Source: ECT2AJA-044 sp965262845 (GTDB lineage Bacteria; Bacteroidota; Bacteroidia; Flavobacteriales; ECT2AJA-044). From it: a stretch of DNA of 64,000 nt. This document shows, piece after piece, positions 25,990 to 32,545 of the stretch (positions are counted from its first letter, which is position 1; each line of letters opens with the position of its first letter). The position numbers and the translations under genes are program-made. A model generated the notes under the pieces. It was given only the letters and a program-made list of their open reading frames with translations. It searched no databases and was not told the DNA's origin. The stretch spans positions 62,001 to 126,000 of the forward strand of contig CBDHFX010000001.1 of assembly GCA_965262845.1 (NCBI GenBank), in the 5' to 3' direction.

Positions 25990-27405
25990 ATGAAGGCAGC
26001 CCATTTAAAAAAACAACTTCTTCGCGCCTTTGGATTCCCACCAACTTCCGAACAGGATGTGCTGCTGGATCGGCTGGCCGATTTCATACCTGACCGGAAC
26101 CCCCAAAAACTATTCCTGCTCAAGGGATATGCAGGAACGGGAAAAACCACGGCAGTGCGCTCCATAGTACTTTCCGCACCTGCGGTGCGAACAGAAACGG
26201 TGCTCCTCGCCCCAACCGGGAGGGCTGCCAAGGTCATGTCTCTCTATTCGGGCGAGGCGGCACAAACCATCCACCGCAAGATCTATATCCCCCGCGTTAC
26301 GCAGCATGGTGGCGTGTTTTTTGAACGGCTCGAAAACGAGCATACAAACACCCTCTTTATTGTGGATGAAGCCTCTATGATCACCGGCACGGGTGGCATG
26401 GAGGAGCATTCCCTGCTCGACGACCTGATCGAATACGTTTACTCGGGTCTCCACTGTAAATTGCTCTTTATTGGCGATGAAGCCCAGCTGCCGCCGGTAC
26501 ACAGCAAGCTCAGTCCGGCCCTGGATCCAAAATATTTGTCGACCCGGTACGATCTCGAGGTCATGGAGCATCAATTGACCGAGGTGGTTCGACAGCGGCT
26601 CGATTCCGGCATACTGCTCAATGCCACCAGGGTCCGGCACATCATCGGTACCGGCAAGCCGGAGGTCCCGAAGTTTTCCATCCGCTCATGCCGGGATCTT
26701 ATCCGCATTCGCGAAAGCGATGAGCTGGAGGATGTGCTCAGCAAGGCCTACGAAGAAGGGGTGGATAATACCGTTGTCGTATGCCGGTCAAACAAGCGGG
26801 CCAATTTGTACAACGGTCAGATCCGCGCACGCATCCGCTTTCAGGAAAGCGAAATTAGCCTGGGCGACTACCTCATGGTGGTCAGGAACAACTACTTCTG
26901 GCTCGAAGGCAACAGGAGCGGCCATTTTATCGCCAACGGAGATATTACCGAGGTGATGGCCGTGCACGGGATCCGTGAGCTGTACGGATTTCGGTTTGCC
27001 GAAGCTACGATCCGGCTGGTTGACTATCCCGATCTGGAAGAGCAGGATGTGATGCTGTTGCTCAACACCCTGCGGGTGGATGGGCCATGTCTGGACCGTG
27101 AATCCAGCCAGCGGCTGTATGAGGCTGTGAAGGAGGACTATGCCGATATCCCGTCCAGATACCAGCAACTCCAAAAGATCAGGCAGAACGAATATTATCA
27201 GGCCCTGCAGGTCAAGTATGCCTATGCCGTCACCTGTCATAAGGCGCAGGGGGGACAATGGAAGCACGTGTTGGTGGAACAGGCCTATCTCCCGAACGGA
27301 GAACCGGACATTGAATACCTGCGGTGGCTATACACTGCGCTTACCCGTGCAACGGAAAAAGCATATCTGATCGGGTTCAGCGACGATTATTTCGAGCGTG
27401 CATGA
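25990..27405 (+). CDS. RecD-like ATP-dependent DNA helicase
   Basis: A 471-aa superfamily 1 helicase. Motif I (Walker A) is LKGYAGTGKTTAVRSIV at about residues 45-60. Motif II is TLFIVDEASMI, motif III is KLLFIGDEAQLPPV, and the UvrD_C_2 domain near the end has YAVTCHKAQGGQWKHVLVE and LYTALTRATEKAYLIG (motif VI). The protein is shorter than RecD2 and lacks obvious RecBC partners here, so it is a stand-alone RecD-like or Pif1/Dda-like helicase, probably in repair or replication restart. ATG 25990 sits 21 bases after a -7 box. A strong terminator follows its stop. Confidence 0.9.
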   Translation: MKAAHLKKQLLRAFGFPPTSEQDVLLDRLADFIPDRNPQKLFLLKGYAGTGKTTAVRSIVLSAPAVRTETVLLAPTGRAAKVMSLYSGEAAQTIHRKIYIPRVTQHGGVFFERLENEHTNTLFIVDEASMITGTGGMEEHSLLDDLIEYVYSGLHCKLLFIGDEAQLPPVHSKLSPALDPKYLSTRYDLEVMEHQLTEVVRQRLDSGILLNATRVRHIIGTGKPEVPKFSIRSCRDLIRIRESDELEDVLSKAYEEGVDNTVVVCRSNKRANLYNGQIRARIRFQESEISLGDYLMVVRNNYFWLEGNRSGHFIANGDITEVMAVHGIRELYGFRFAEATIRLVDYPDLEEQDVMLLLNTLRVDGPCLDRESSQRLYEAVKEDYADIPSRYQQLQKIRQNEYYQALQVKYAYAVTCHKAQGGQWKHVLVEQAYLPNGEPDIEYLRWLYTALTRATEKAYLIGFSDDYFERA

Positions 27406-27414
27406 ACATTCCCT

Positions 27415-27450
27415 ACCGCCCGCCGGGCGGCCTGGGGGGCGGTTGTTTTT
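27415..27450 (+). terminator. Rho-independent terminator of the helicase gene
   Basis: ACCGCCC (27415-27421) pairs with GGGCGGT (27437-27443), the loop can fold further, and TGTTTTT follows. It starts ten bases after the helicase stop codon. Confidence 0.6.
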
Positions 27451-27548
27451 GGCGAGTCATCGGCATTCTATTTGGAAGTGAGGTGTTCCTTATGAATATA
27501 AAAATAGTATTTTGATAAGTTATTGAATTACAAGTTTTTATATACAAT

Positions 27549-27598
27549 TAATTACAGAGCTAACTCTGTAGCTAGCTCTGTAGCTAGCTCTGTAATTA
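27549..27598. repeat. 14-bp inverted repeat enclosing a 12-bp tandem repeat
   Basis: Arms TAATTACAGAGCTA (27549-27562) and their complement (27585-27598) enclose copies of the unit AGCTCTGTAGCT. The whole block is built from AGCTCTGT and its complement ACAGAGCT, so several alternative hairpins or a cruciform can form. The right arm ends on the ATG of a short ORF. Confidence 0.75.
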
Positions 27599-27786
27599 TG
27601 TATTTACGGCGAAAGGAGGAACAGGCAGATAAAAATGCCTCAACTAGTCATGACCAAAAAAAATTGGACAGGTGTGATTTGGTACATCAAACCATTTTAT
27701 CAGAAATGGATGAATATGAACGCACTGCGTTCAGAATTGAGTCGGACACATTACAGGCTGCTTTTAAGTGTCTTGTCCTGAAATAA
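27598..27786 (+). CDS. Possible 62-aa hypothetical protein
   Basis: This frame runs from ATG 27598 to TAA 27786 and encodes a charged, soluble peptide (YLRRKEEQADKNAS, SEMDEYERTAFRIESD). In-frame codons continue upstream through the tandem repeat to a TTG at 27523. No family is recognised. The stop lies beside the left arm of the 27769-27846 inverted repeat, and no -7 box was found before it. It may be a small orphan gene or a fragment left by a mobile element. Confidence 0.3.
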   Translation: MYLRRKEEQADKNASTSHDQKKLDRCDLVHQTILSEMDEYERTAFRIESDTLQAAFKCLVLK

Positions 27787-27846
27787 CTTTACTTTTTTTA
27801 CTCATATGTGGAGGGCTTTGGTGTAAACCTACTTCAGGACAAGACA
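27769..27846. repeat. 14-bp perfect inverted repeat with 50-base spacer
   Basis: TGTCTTGTCCTGAA (27769-27782) is repeated in inverted form at 27833-27846. The left arm covers the end of the short ORF. Arms of this length and spacing could be ends of a miniature element or a processed RNA stem. Confidence 0.6.
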
Positions 27847-27932
27847 ATACAAATTGGCCTGCCAAACATGCGTGAGAAGTGTCCTCATTTTGATGATTGG
27901 CTAAAGCAGCTGGAGGAGTGAGGTAAAAGAAA

Positions 27933-27940
27933 TACTTTTG
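27933..27940 (+). promoter_or_regulatory. -7 box (TACTTTTG) of the transketolase operon
   Basis: TACTTTTG fits TAnnTTTG and ends 21 bases before the ATG at 27962. It covers a TTG that would otherwise be an earlier start, so the ATG is preferred. Confidence 0.5.
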
Positions 27941-27961
27941 CATAAGATCCCTGCTGCTTCC

Positions 27962-28810
27962 ATGGCCGATCCTGCTCAACTACGGGACCTCGTTTTACAG
28001 ACACGGCGCGATATCGTCCGGATGGTTCACGCAAGCAATTCCGGGCATCCCGGCGGTTCGCTGGGATGTACTGAGTATTTCATTGCCCTGTACCACGAGA
28101 TCATGGATCACCATCCTGCCCCGTTCAATATGGGTGGGAAGGATGAGGATCTCTTTTTCCTCTCGAATGGGCATATTTCCCCGGTATACTATTCTACCCT
28201 GGCCCGCAGCGGATACTTTTCAATTGACGAATTGCGCACCTTCCGCAAGATCAATTCACGTCTTCAGGGCCACCCGGCCACGCATGAAGGGTTGCCCGGG
28301 ATACGTATCGCCACCGGATCCCTCGGTCAGGGAATGTCTGTGGCGATCGGAGCGGCCCTGGCCAAAAAGCTGAACGGCGACAAGCATCTCGTCTACAGCC
28401 TGCACGGAGATGGCGAGCTGCAGGAAGGTCAGGTCTGGGAAGCGGCCATGTTTGCTCCGAACAAGGGAGTCGACAATCTGATCGCGACCGTGGACCGGAA
28501 CTCCAAACAGATCGACGGGGATGTGAACGATGTTATGCCTCTGGGCGATCTGGAAGCGAAATTTACAGCCTTCGGCTGGAAGGTACTCGTAGAGGAAAAT
28601 GGGAATGATCTGCAAAGCGTTATGGATGTATTGAATAAGGCAAGATCCATGACCGGGCAAGGCAAGCCGATGATGATCCTCCTAAAAACCGAAATGGGGA
28701 ATGGGGTTGACTTCATGATGGGAACCCACGCCTGGCACGGAGTGGCACCCAACGATGAGGAATTGGCCCGCGCTCTGAAGCAAAACCCGGAAACACTGGG
28801 CGACTATTAG
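27962..28810 (+). CDS. Transketolase, N-terminal (TPP-binding) subunit
   Basis: The first half of a split transketolase, 282 aa. Transketolase moves two-carbon ketol units between sugar phosphates in the pentose phosphate pathway. Signs of the thiamine diphosphate domain are HASNSGHPGGSLGCTEYF near the start, LSNGHISPVYYSTLA, GSLGQGMSVAIGAALAKK and SLHGDGELQEGQVWEAAMF, the GDG...N motif that binds the pyrophosphate and metal, continued by TVDRNSKQIDG. The C-terminal half is encoded at 30220 after an intervening vWA gene. Split transketolases are known in many bacteria and archaea, but the halves usually adjoin. The -7 box 21 bases upstream marks this as the operon start. Confidence 0.92.
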   Translation: MADPAQLRDLVLQTRRDIVRMVHASNSGHPGGSLGCTEYFIALYHEIMDHHPAPFNMGGKDEDLFFLSNGHISPVYYSTLARSGYFSIDELRTFRKINSRLQGHPATHEGLPGIRIATGSLGQGMSVAIGAALAKKLNGDKHLVYSLHGDGELQEGQVWEAAMFAPNKGVDNLIATVDRNSKQIDGDVNDVMPLGDLEAKFTAFGWKVLVEENGNDLQSVMDVLNKARSMTGQGKPMMILLKTEMGNGVDFMMGTHAWHGVAPNDEELARALKQNPETLGDY

Positions 28811-28814
28811 CAAT

Positions 28815-30206
28815 ATGCGCACCGTTTCGTTCATAGCCGTATTTTTCTTTCTCGCCGCAGGCGGAAAAACCACATTGATAGCTCAGGAACGCGGGGAGCC
28901 GAAACCTCCGAAAACCCGGATCCTGTTCGTATTCGATGCCTCACAGAGTATGTATGCTCAGTGGGAAAGCGGAACCAGGATCGGTATCGCGGAACAGCTC
29001 ATGAACCAGATGCTCGACAGCCTGGCCGAAGTGCCTGATCCGAATTTCGAGCTTGCCCTTAGGGTCTACGGCCATCAAAAACCAGTGCCGCCGCAGGATT
29101 GTTCCGACACGCGACTTGAGGTTCCTTTTTCTTCGAACAACATCCGCCGGATCAAAAAGTATTTGGGCGGGATCCGCCCGAAGGGAACTACCCCCATTGC
29201 CCGATCCCTTGAACAGGCAGCCAATGATTTTCCAAATAACTGCAGCACCTGCAGAAACGTGATCATCCTGATCACCGATGGGGTTGAGGCCTGCGATGGC
29301 GATCCCTGTGCGGTAAGCCGGGCCTTGCAGAAACAAGGGATCATCCTAAAGCCCTTTGTGATCGGTATCGGGCTTGATGACCAATTTACGGAGACCTTCG
29401 AATGCGTAGGACAATACTACGATGCCACCAATGAACGCTCCTTTGGGAATGTACTCGGACTGGTGATCTCCCAGGCGCTAAACAATACAACGGCTCAGGT
29501 AAATCTACTTGACGAACGCGGATCTCCGACGGAAACAGATGTGAATATGAGTTTCTACGACATTATTTCCGGGCAACTCAAATACAACTATATCCACACG
29601 ATCAATCACCGCGGAAATCCCGATACCATCATCCTTGATCCGCTGATCGAATACCGCATGGTCGTTCATACCATTCCACCCGTATCCAGGGACAGCATCA
29701 GGATCATACCGGGTACCCATAACATTATTGCCGTGGACGCGCCACAAGGATGGCTACAGCTCAGGGTCGGGGGAATCGGCGGAAACCGGAACTTCCAGTG
29801 TATTGTTCGGCGGGCCGGATCTATGAGGACCCTGAATGTACAGGAGTTTAATGTTAATGGGAAATATCTGACCGGAAAGTATGATCTGGAGATCCTGACA
29901 ACACCTCGTTACCTGGAATATGGAGTGCAGATCAACCAAAGCAGTACGACCAAGATCGAGATCCCGGCTCCAGGGTTAGTAACGTTGAATGCTCCGACTT
30001 TTGGATCGGGGAGTATTTACGTAGAGGACGGGAACGAGTTGGTCTGGGTCCTGAATTTACCTGGCAACAAGCGCCAAAGTACCTATTATCTGCAACCAGG
30101 TCGTTATCGGGTGGTTTATCGGCCGCAGAACGCCAGGGAATCCATTTATACCATCGAAAAGAAATTCTACATTGAGTCCGGAGGCTCATCTGTGGTCAAC
30201 CTGTGA
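28815..30206 (+). CDS. Exported von Willebrand A domain protein
   Basis: A 463-aa exported protein inserted between the two transketolase genes, four bases after the first and 13 before the second, so it must be cotranscribed. After a signal peptide (TVSFIAVFFFLAAGGKTTLIAQ) comes a vWA domain (about residues 33-225) with an intact metal site: FVFDASQSM (DxSxS), KGTTPIARSLEQ (Thr) and ILITDGVEACDGD (Asp). Cysteines in DCSDTR, CSTCRN and EACDGDPC suggest disulfides outside the cytoplasm. The C-terminal half is a series of beta-sandwich-like repeats. vWA domains bind proteins through a divalent metal. No link to sugar metabolism is apparent, so the position may be chance. Confidence 0.8.
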   Translation: MRTVSFIAVFFFLAAGGKTTLIAQERGEPKPPKTRILFVFDASQSMYAQWESGTRIGIAEQLMNQMLDSLAEVPDPNFELALRVYGHQKPVPPQDCSDTRLEVPFSSNNIRRIKKYLGGIRPKGTTPIARSLEQAANDFPNNCSTCRNVIILITDGVEACDGDPCAVSRALQKQGIILKPFVIGIGLDDQFTETFECVGQYYDATNERSFGNVLGLVISQALNNTTAQVNLLDERGSPTETDVNMSFYDIISGQLKYNYIHTINHRGNPDTIILDPLIEYRMVVHTIPPVSRDSIRIIPGTHNIIAVDAPQGWLQLRVGGIGGNRNFQCIVRRAGSMRTLNVQEFNVNGKYLTGKYDLEILTTPRYLEYGVQINQSSTTKIEIPAPGLVTLNAPTFGSGSIYVEDGNELVWVLNLPGNKRQSTYYLQPGRYRVVYRPQNARESIYTIEKKFYIESGGSSVVNL

Positions 30207-30219
30207 AAGAAGTATCCTA

Positions 30220-31170
30220 ATGAAAGAGTATGCAAATCAAGGAAACAGAGACACGCGATCGGGCTTCGGGGCCGGATTGAGTGAATTGGGCAGGCAAAAC
30301 GAAAACGTTGTGGCACTCTGTGCCGATCTAACAGGATCGTTAAAGATGAACGATTTTGCCAAACGCTTTCCGGAACGTTTTTTTCAGGTGGGGGTTGCCG
30401 AAGCGAATATGATGGGGATCGCAGCCGGGCTCACGATCGGGGGAAAGATCCCATTCACGGGGACTTTTGCCAATTTCTCAACCGGTCGTGTGTACGATCA
30501 GATCCGTCAGTCCATTGCCTACAGCGGCAAGAATGTGAAGATCTGTGCTTCCCACGCCGGTTTAACCCTGGGTGAGGATGGCGCTACCCACCAGATCCTG
30601 GAGGATGTGGGAATGATGCGTATGTTGCCCGGGATGACCGTTGTAGTTCCATGTGACTACAACCAGACCAAAGCCGCTACTTTAGCCATTGCCAGGCATC
30701 AGGGACCGGTTTATTTGCGTTTCGGACGGCCTAAAGTAGCCAATTTTACAGATGAGAACGACGTTTTCGAGATCGGACAAGCTCAGTACCTACAGAAAGG
30801 AACGGATGTGTCCATCATCGCGAACGGACACCTGGTTTGGAAAGCATTGGAAGCAGCCGGGGAATTATACCGTCGTGGCATCTGCGCCGAGGTCATCAAC
30901 ATGCATACGGTGAAGCCTTTGGATGAAAAGGCCGTTTTTGCCACAGCCAAAAAAACCGGTCGTGTCGTAACTGCTGAAGAGCATCAGCGCAATGGCGGCC
31001 TGGGAGATGCGGTGGCTCAGCTGCTGGCGCTCAAAAAGCCCACGCCGATGGAAATGGTTGCGGTGAACGATTCGTTCGGAGAAAGTGGCACACCGGATCA
31101 ACTGCTCAAAAAGTACGGCCTGGACACAAAGGACATATTAGCTGCCGTAGATTGTGTCCTGGCTCGTTAA
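30220..31170 (+). CDS. Transketolase, C-terminal (pyrimidine-binding) subunit
   Basis: The second half of transketolase, 316 aa. It shows the pyrimidine-binding domain (RSGFGAGLSELGRQNENVVA, FFQVGVAEANMMGIAAGL with the catalytic Glu, GKIPFTGTFANF) and the C-terminal domain (GTDVSIIANGHLVWKALEAA, TVKPLDEKAVFATAKKTGRV, TAEEHQRNGGLGDAVAQ). It would pair with the 282-aa N-terminal chain to make one active site at the dimer interface. ATG 30220 is used, because upstream codons belong to the vWA gene frame region. Some related split proteins act as 1-deoxyxylulose or other TPP synthases, but no such context is seen here. Confidence 0.92.
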   Translation: MKEYANQGNRDTRSGFGAGLSELGRQNENVVALCADLTGSLKMNDFAKRFPERFFQVGVAEANMMGIAAGLTIGGKIPFTGTFANFSTGRVYDQIRQSIAYSGKNVKICASHAGLTLGEDGATHQILEDVGMMRMLPGMTVVVPCDYNQTKAATLAIARHQGPVYLRFGRPKVANFTDENDVFEIGQAQYLQKGTDVSIIANGHLVWKALEAAGELYRRGICAEVINMHTVKPLDEKAVFATAKKTGRVVTAEEHQRNGGLGDAVAQLLALKKPTPMEMVAVNDSFGESGTPDQLLKKYGLDTKDILAAVDCVLAR

Positions 31171-31196
31171 ACCACGTGCAAAAGCAAAATAATTTC

Positions 31197-31228
31197 GAAC
31201 AGGTGTGAATATTTTTGTGATCCTGTTC
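31197..31228. promoter_or_regulatory. Inverted repeat GAACAGG/CCTGTTC around a -7 box
   Basis: GAACAGG (31197-31203) and CCTGTTC (31222-31228) flank TATTTTTG (31210-31217), which ends 16 bases before the ATG of the AT-rich membrane gene at 31234. The repeat could be an operator for its promoter, or a weak terminator of the transketolase operon. Confidence 0.45.
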
Positions 31229-31233
31229 ACAGT

Positions 31234-32493
31234 ATGAAATTCATGAACGAGTTTATAAAGAGATATATTCCATTATGCGCTTTATTATTTACGCTTTGGT
31301 TTATAGTGATGCCTCATAACGGGCATAAGTGGGATATGGATTGCTGGAGACAGTGGGCAGAGTATATATTTCAAAACGGATTGAGCAATGTATACCACTC
31401 AAGCACAGATTATCTCCCCTTATTCCATTATATTCTGAAACTATTTGGGCTTCTTGAGGGAAGCATCGAGAAAATAAATGATAATATCCATCATTTAAAA
31501 TCTATTGTCTTACTGTTTCATTTTGTCACAGGTTTTTTTCTTGTATTGATGATAAAAAAAGAAACACAAAATTGGAACAAAATGCTTAAGAATATTTTTT
31601 TGTTCTATTTATTTAACATAGCTGTTATTTACAATACAGTGATATGGGGGCAATTGGACGCCATTTTAGCTTGTCTGGTTTTTATTTCCTGTTATTTTGC
31701 TTTCAAAAAAAAGGTCCTTGCTTCTTTAATTTTCATTGTCTTAGCTATCAATTTCAAACTTCAGGCTATTATTTTTCTGCCTGTTGTCGGATTTATGATC
31801 CTACCAGCCATCATCCTGACATTTTCAATTAAAAGAATGATAGCATGGGTCTTCATTCCTCTGATCATGCAAATCAGCATCATCATACCATTTGTGTTAT
31901 CAGGGACACTTGAAAAGTTGTGGTTTGTTGTAACCAGTTCTGTTGGAAGATACCCTGTGGTATCCATGCATGCCTATAACATCTGGGATTTTCTCTTGTC
32001 AGGAGACCTTTCTGTTGTTCCTGATAGTAGATCCTTTATGGACGTCAGTTATAAAAACTGGGGATTGCTTATGTTTTTTACAACAAGTGGCATTGCCTTG
32101 TTTCCAATAGCCAGATACGGATATTTATCCGTTACAAAACGAGTTAACCTGAATATTCCCCTGGAAAAATTTTTGATCACCTGTGCTATTATTCCCTTGC
32201 TTTTCTTCTACTTTAATACCCAAATGCACGAAAGATATGCTCATCCAGCCTTCGCTTTTTTGATTGCCTATTCTTTGCACATGAAAAAACCTTTCATTTC
32301 AGTTATCGGATGTTTCGCCTATTTTCTAAATCTTGAAGGAGCGCTTAAGTTTATGCATCCTCGTGATTATGAGCTATTTATTTTCAATCGTGATTTTATT
32401 TCGTCTTTATATCTCTTTACTATTGCTTGCCTTTATATTAATCTTTTTGATCTGAAATTCAAAAAAAAGTTCATGTTCACGCGTTTTGTGTAA
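31234..32493 (+). CDS. GT-C fold membrane glycosyltransferase-like protein
   Basis: A 419-aa polytopic inner-membrane protein with about ten hydrophobic segments. The first loop after helix 1 is acidic and aromatic (GHKWDMDCWRQWAEYIFQNG, then DYLPLFHYILKLFG), the pattern of GT-C polyprenyl-phosphate-sugar transferases, with Asp as likely catalytic base. Later marks are VIWGQLDAILACLVF, NFKLQAIIFLPV and NTQMHERYAHPAFAFL, all typical of mannosyl- or glucosyltransferase-like members. The sugar and acceptor are unknown. The gene is much AT-richer than its neighbours and stands alone between the transketolase operon and a convergent T9SS gene, suggesting horizontal acquisition. Its own promoter with a flanking inverted repeat lies just upstream. 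Confidence 0.7.
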   Translation: MKFMNEFIKRYIPLCALLFTLWFIVMPHNGHKWDMDCWRQWAEYIFQNGLSNVYHSSTDYLPLFHYILKLFGLLEGSIEKINDNIHHLKSIVLLFHFVTGFFLVLMIKKETQNWNKMLKNIFLFYLFNIAVIYNTVIWGQLDAILACLVFISCYFAFKKKVLASLIFIVLAINFKLQAIIFLPVVGFMILPAIILTFSIKRMIAWVFIPLIMQISIIIPFVLSGTLEKLWFVVTSSVGRYPVVSMHAYNIWDFLLSGDLSVVPDSRSFMDVSYKNWGLLMFFTTSGIALFPIARYGYLSVTKRVNLNIPLEKFLITCAIIPLLFFYFNTQMHERYAHPAFAFLIAYSLHMKKPFISVIGCFAYFLNLEGALKFMHPRDYELFIFNRDFISSLYLFTIACLYINLFDLKFKKKFMFTRFV

Positions 32494-32545
32494 ACTTATT
32501 TTAGGATGACAGGCTTGCAAAGAAGGAGCGAGGAGTGAACCTTTC

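Larger units (their letters stand above)
27406..27961. other. AT-rich repeat-bearing intergenic region
   Basis: This 556-base stretch between the helicase and transketolase genes starts with a terminator (27415-27450) and then turns visibly AT-rich. It holds two long inverted repeats (27549-27598 and 27769-27846) and the transketolase -7 box (27933-27940). One possible short ORF (27598-27786) lies between the repeats; no database-type family is recognised. A tiny frame at 27868-27921 encodes a 17-residue peptide ending EE, unsupported otherwise. It looks like remains of inserted DNA. Confidence 0.5.

Noticed and set aside
27549..27598. CRISPR array
   Set aside because: The repeats are 12 bases with no spacers and no cas genes in the window.
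27406..27961. Intact insertion sequence
   Set aside because: No transposase-like frame and no target duplication could be seen; only inverted repeats and a short ORF.
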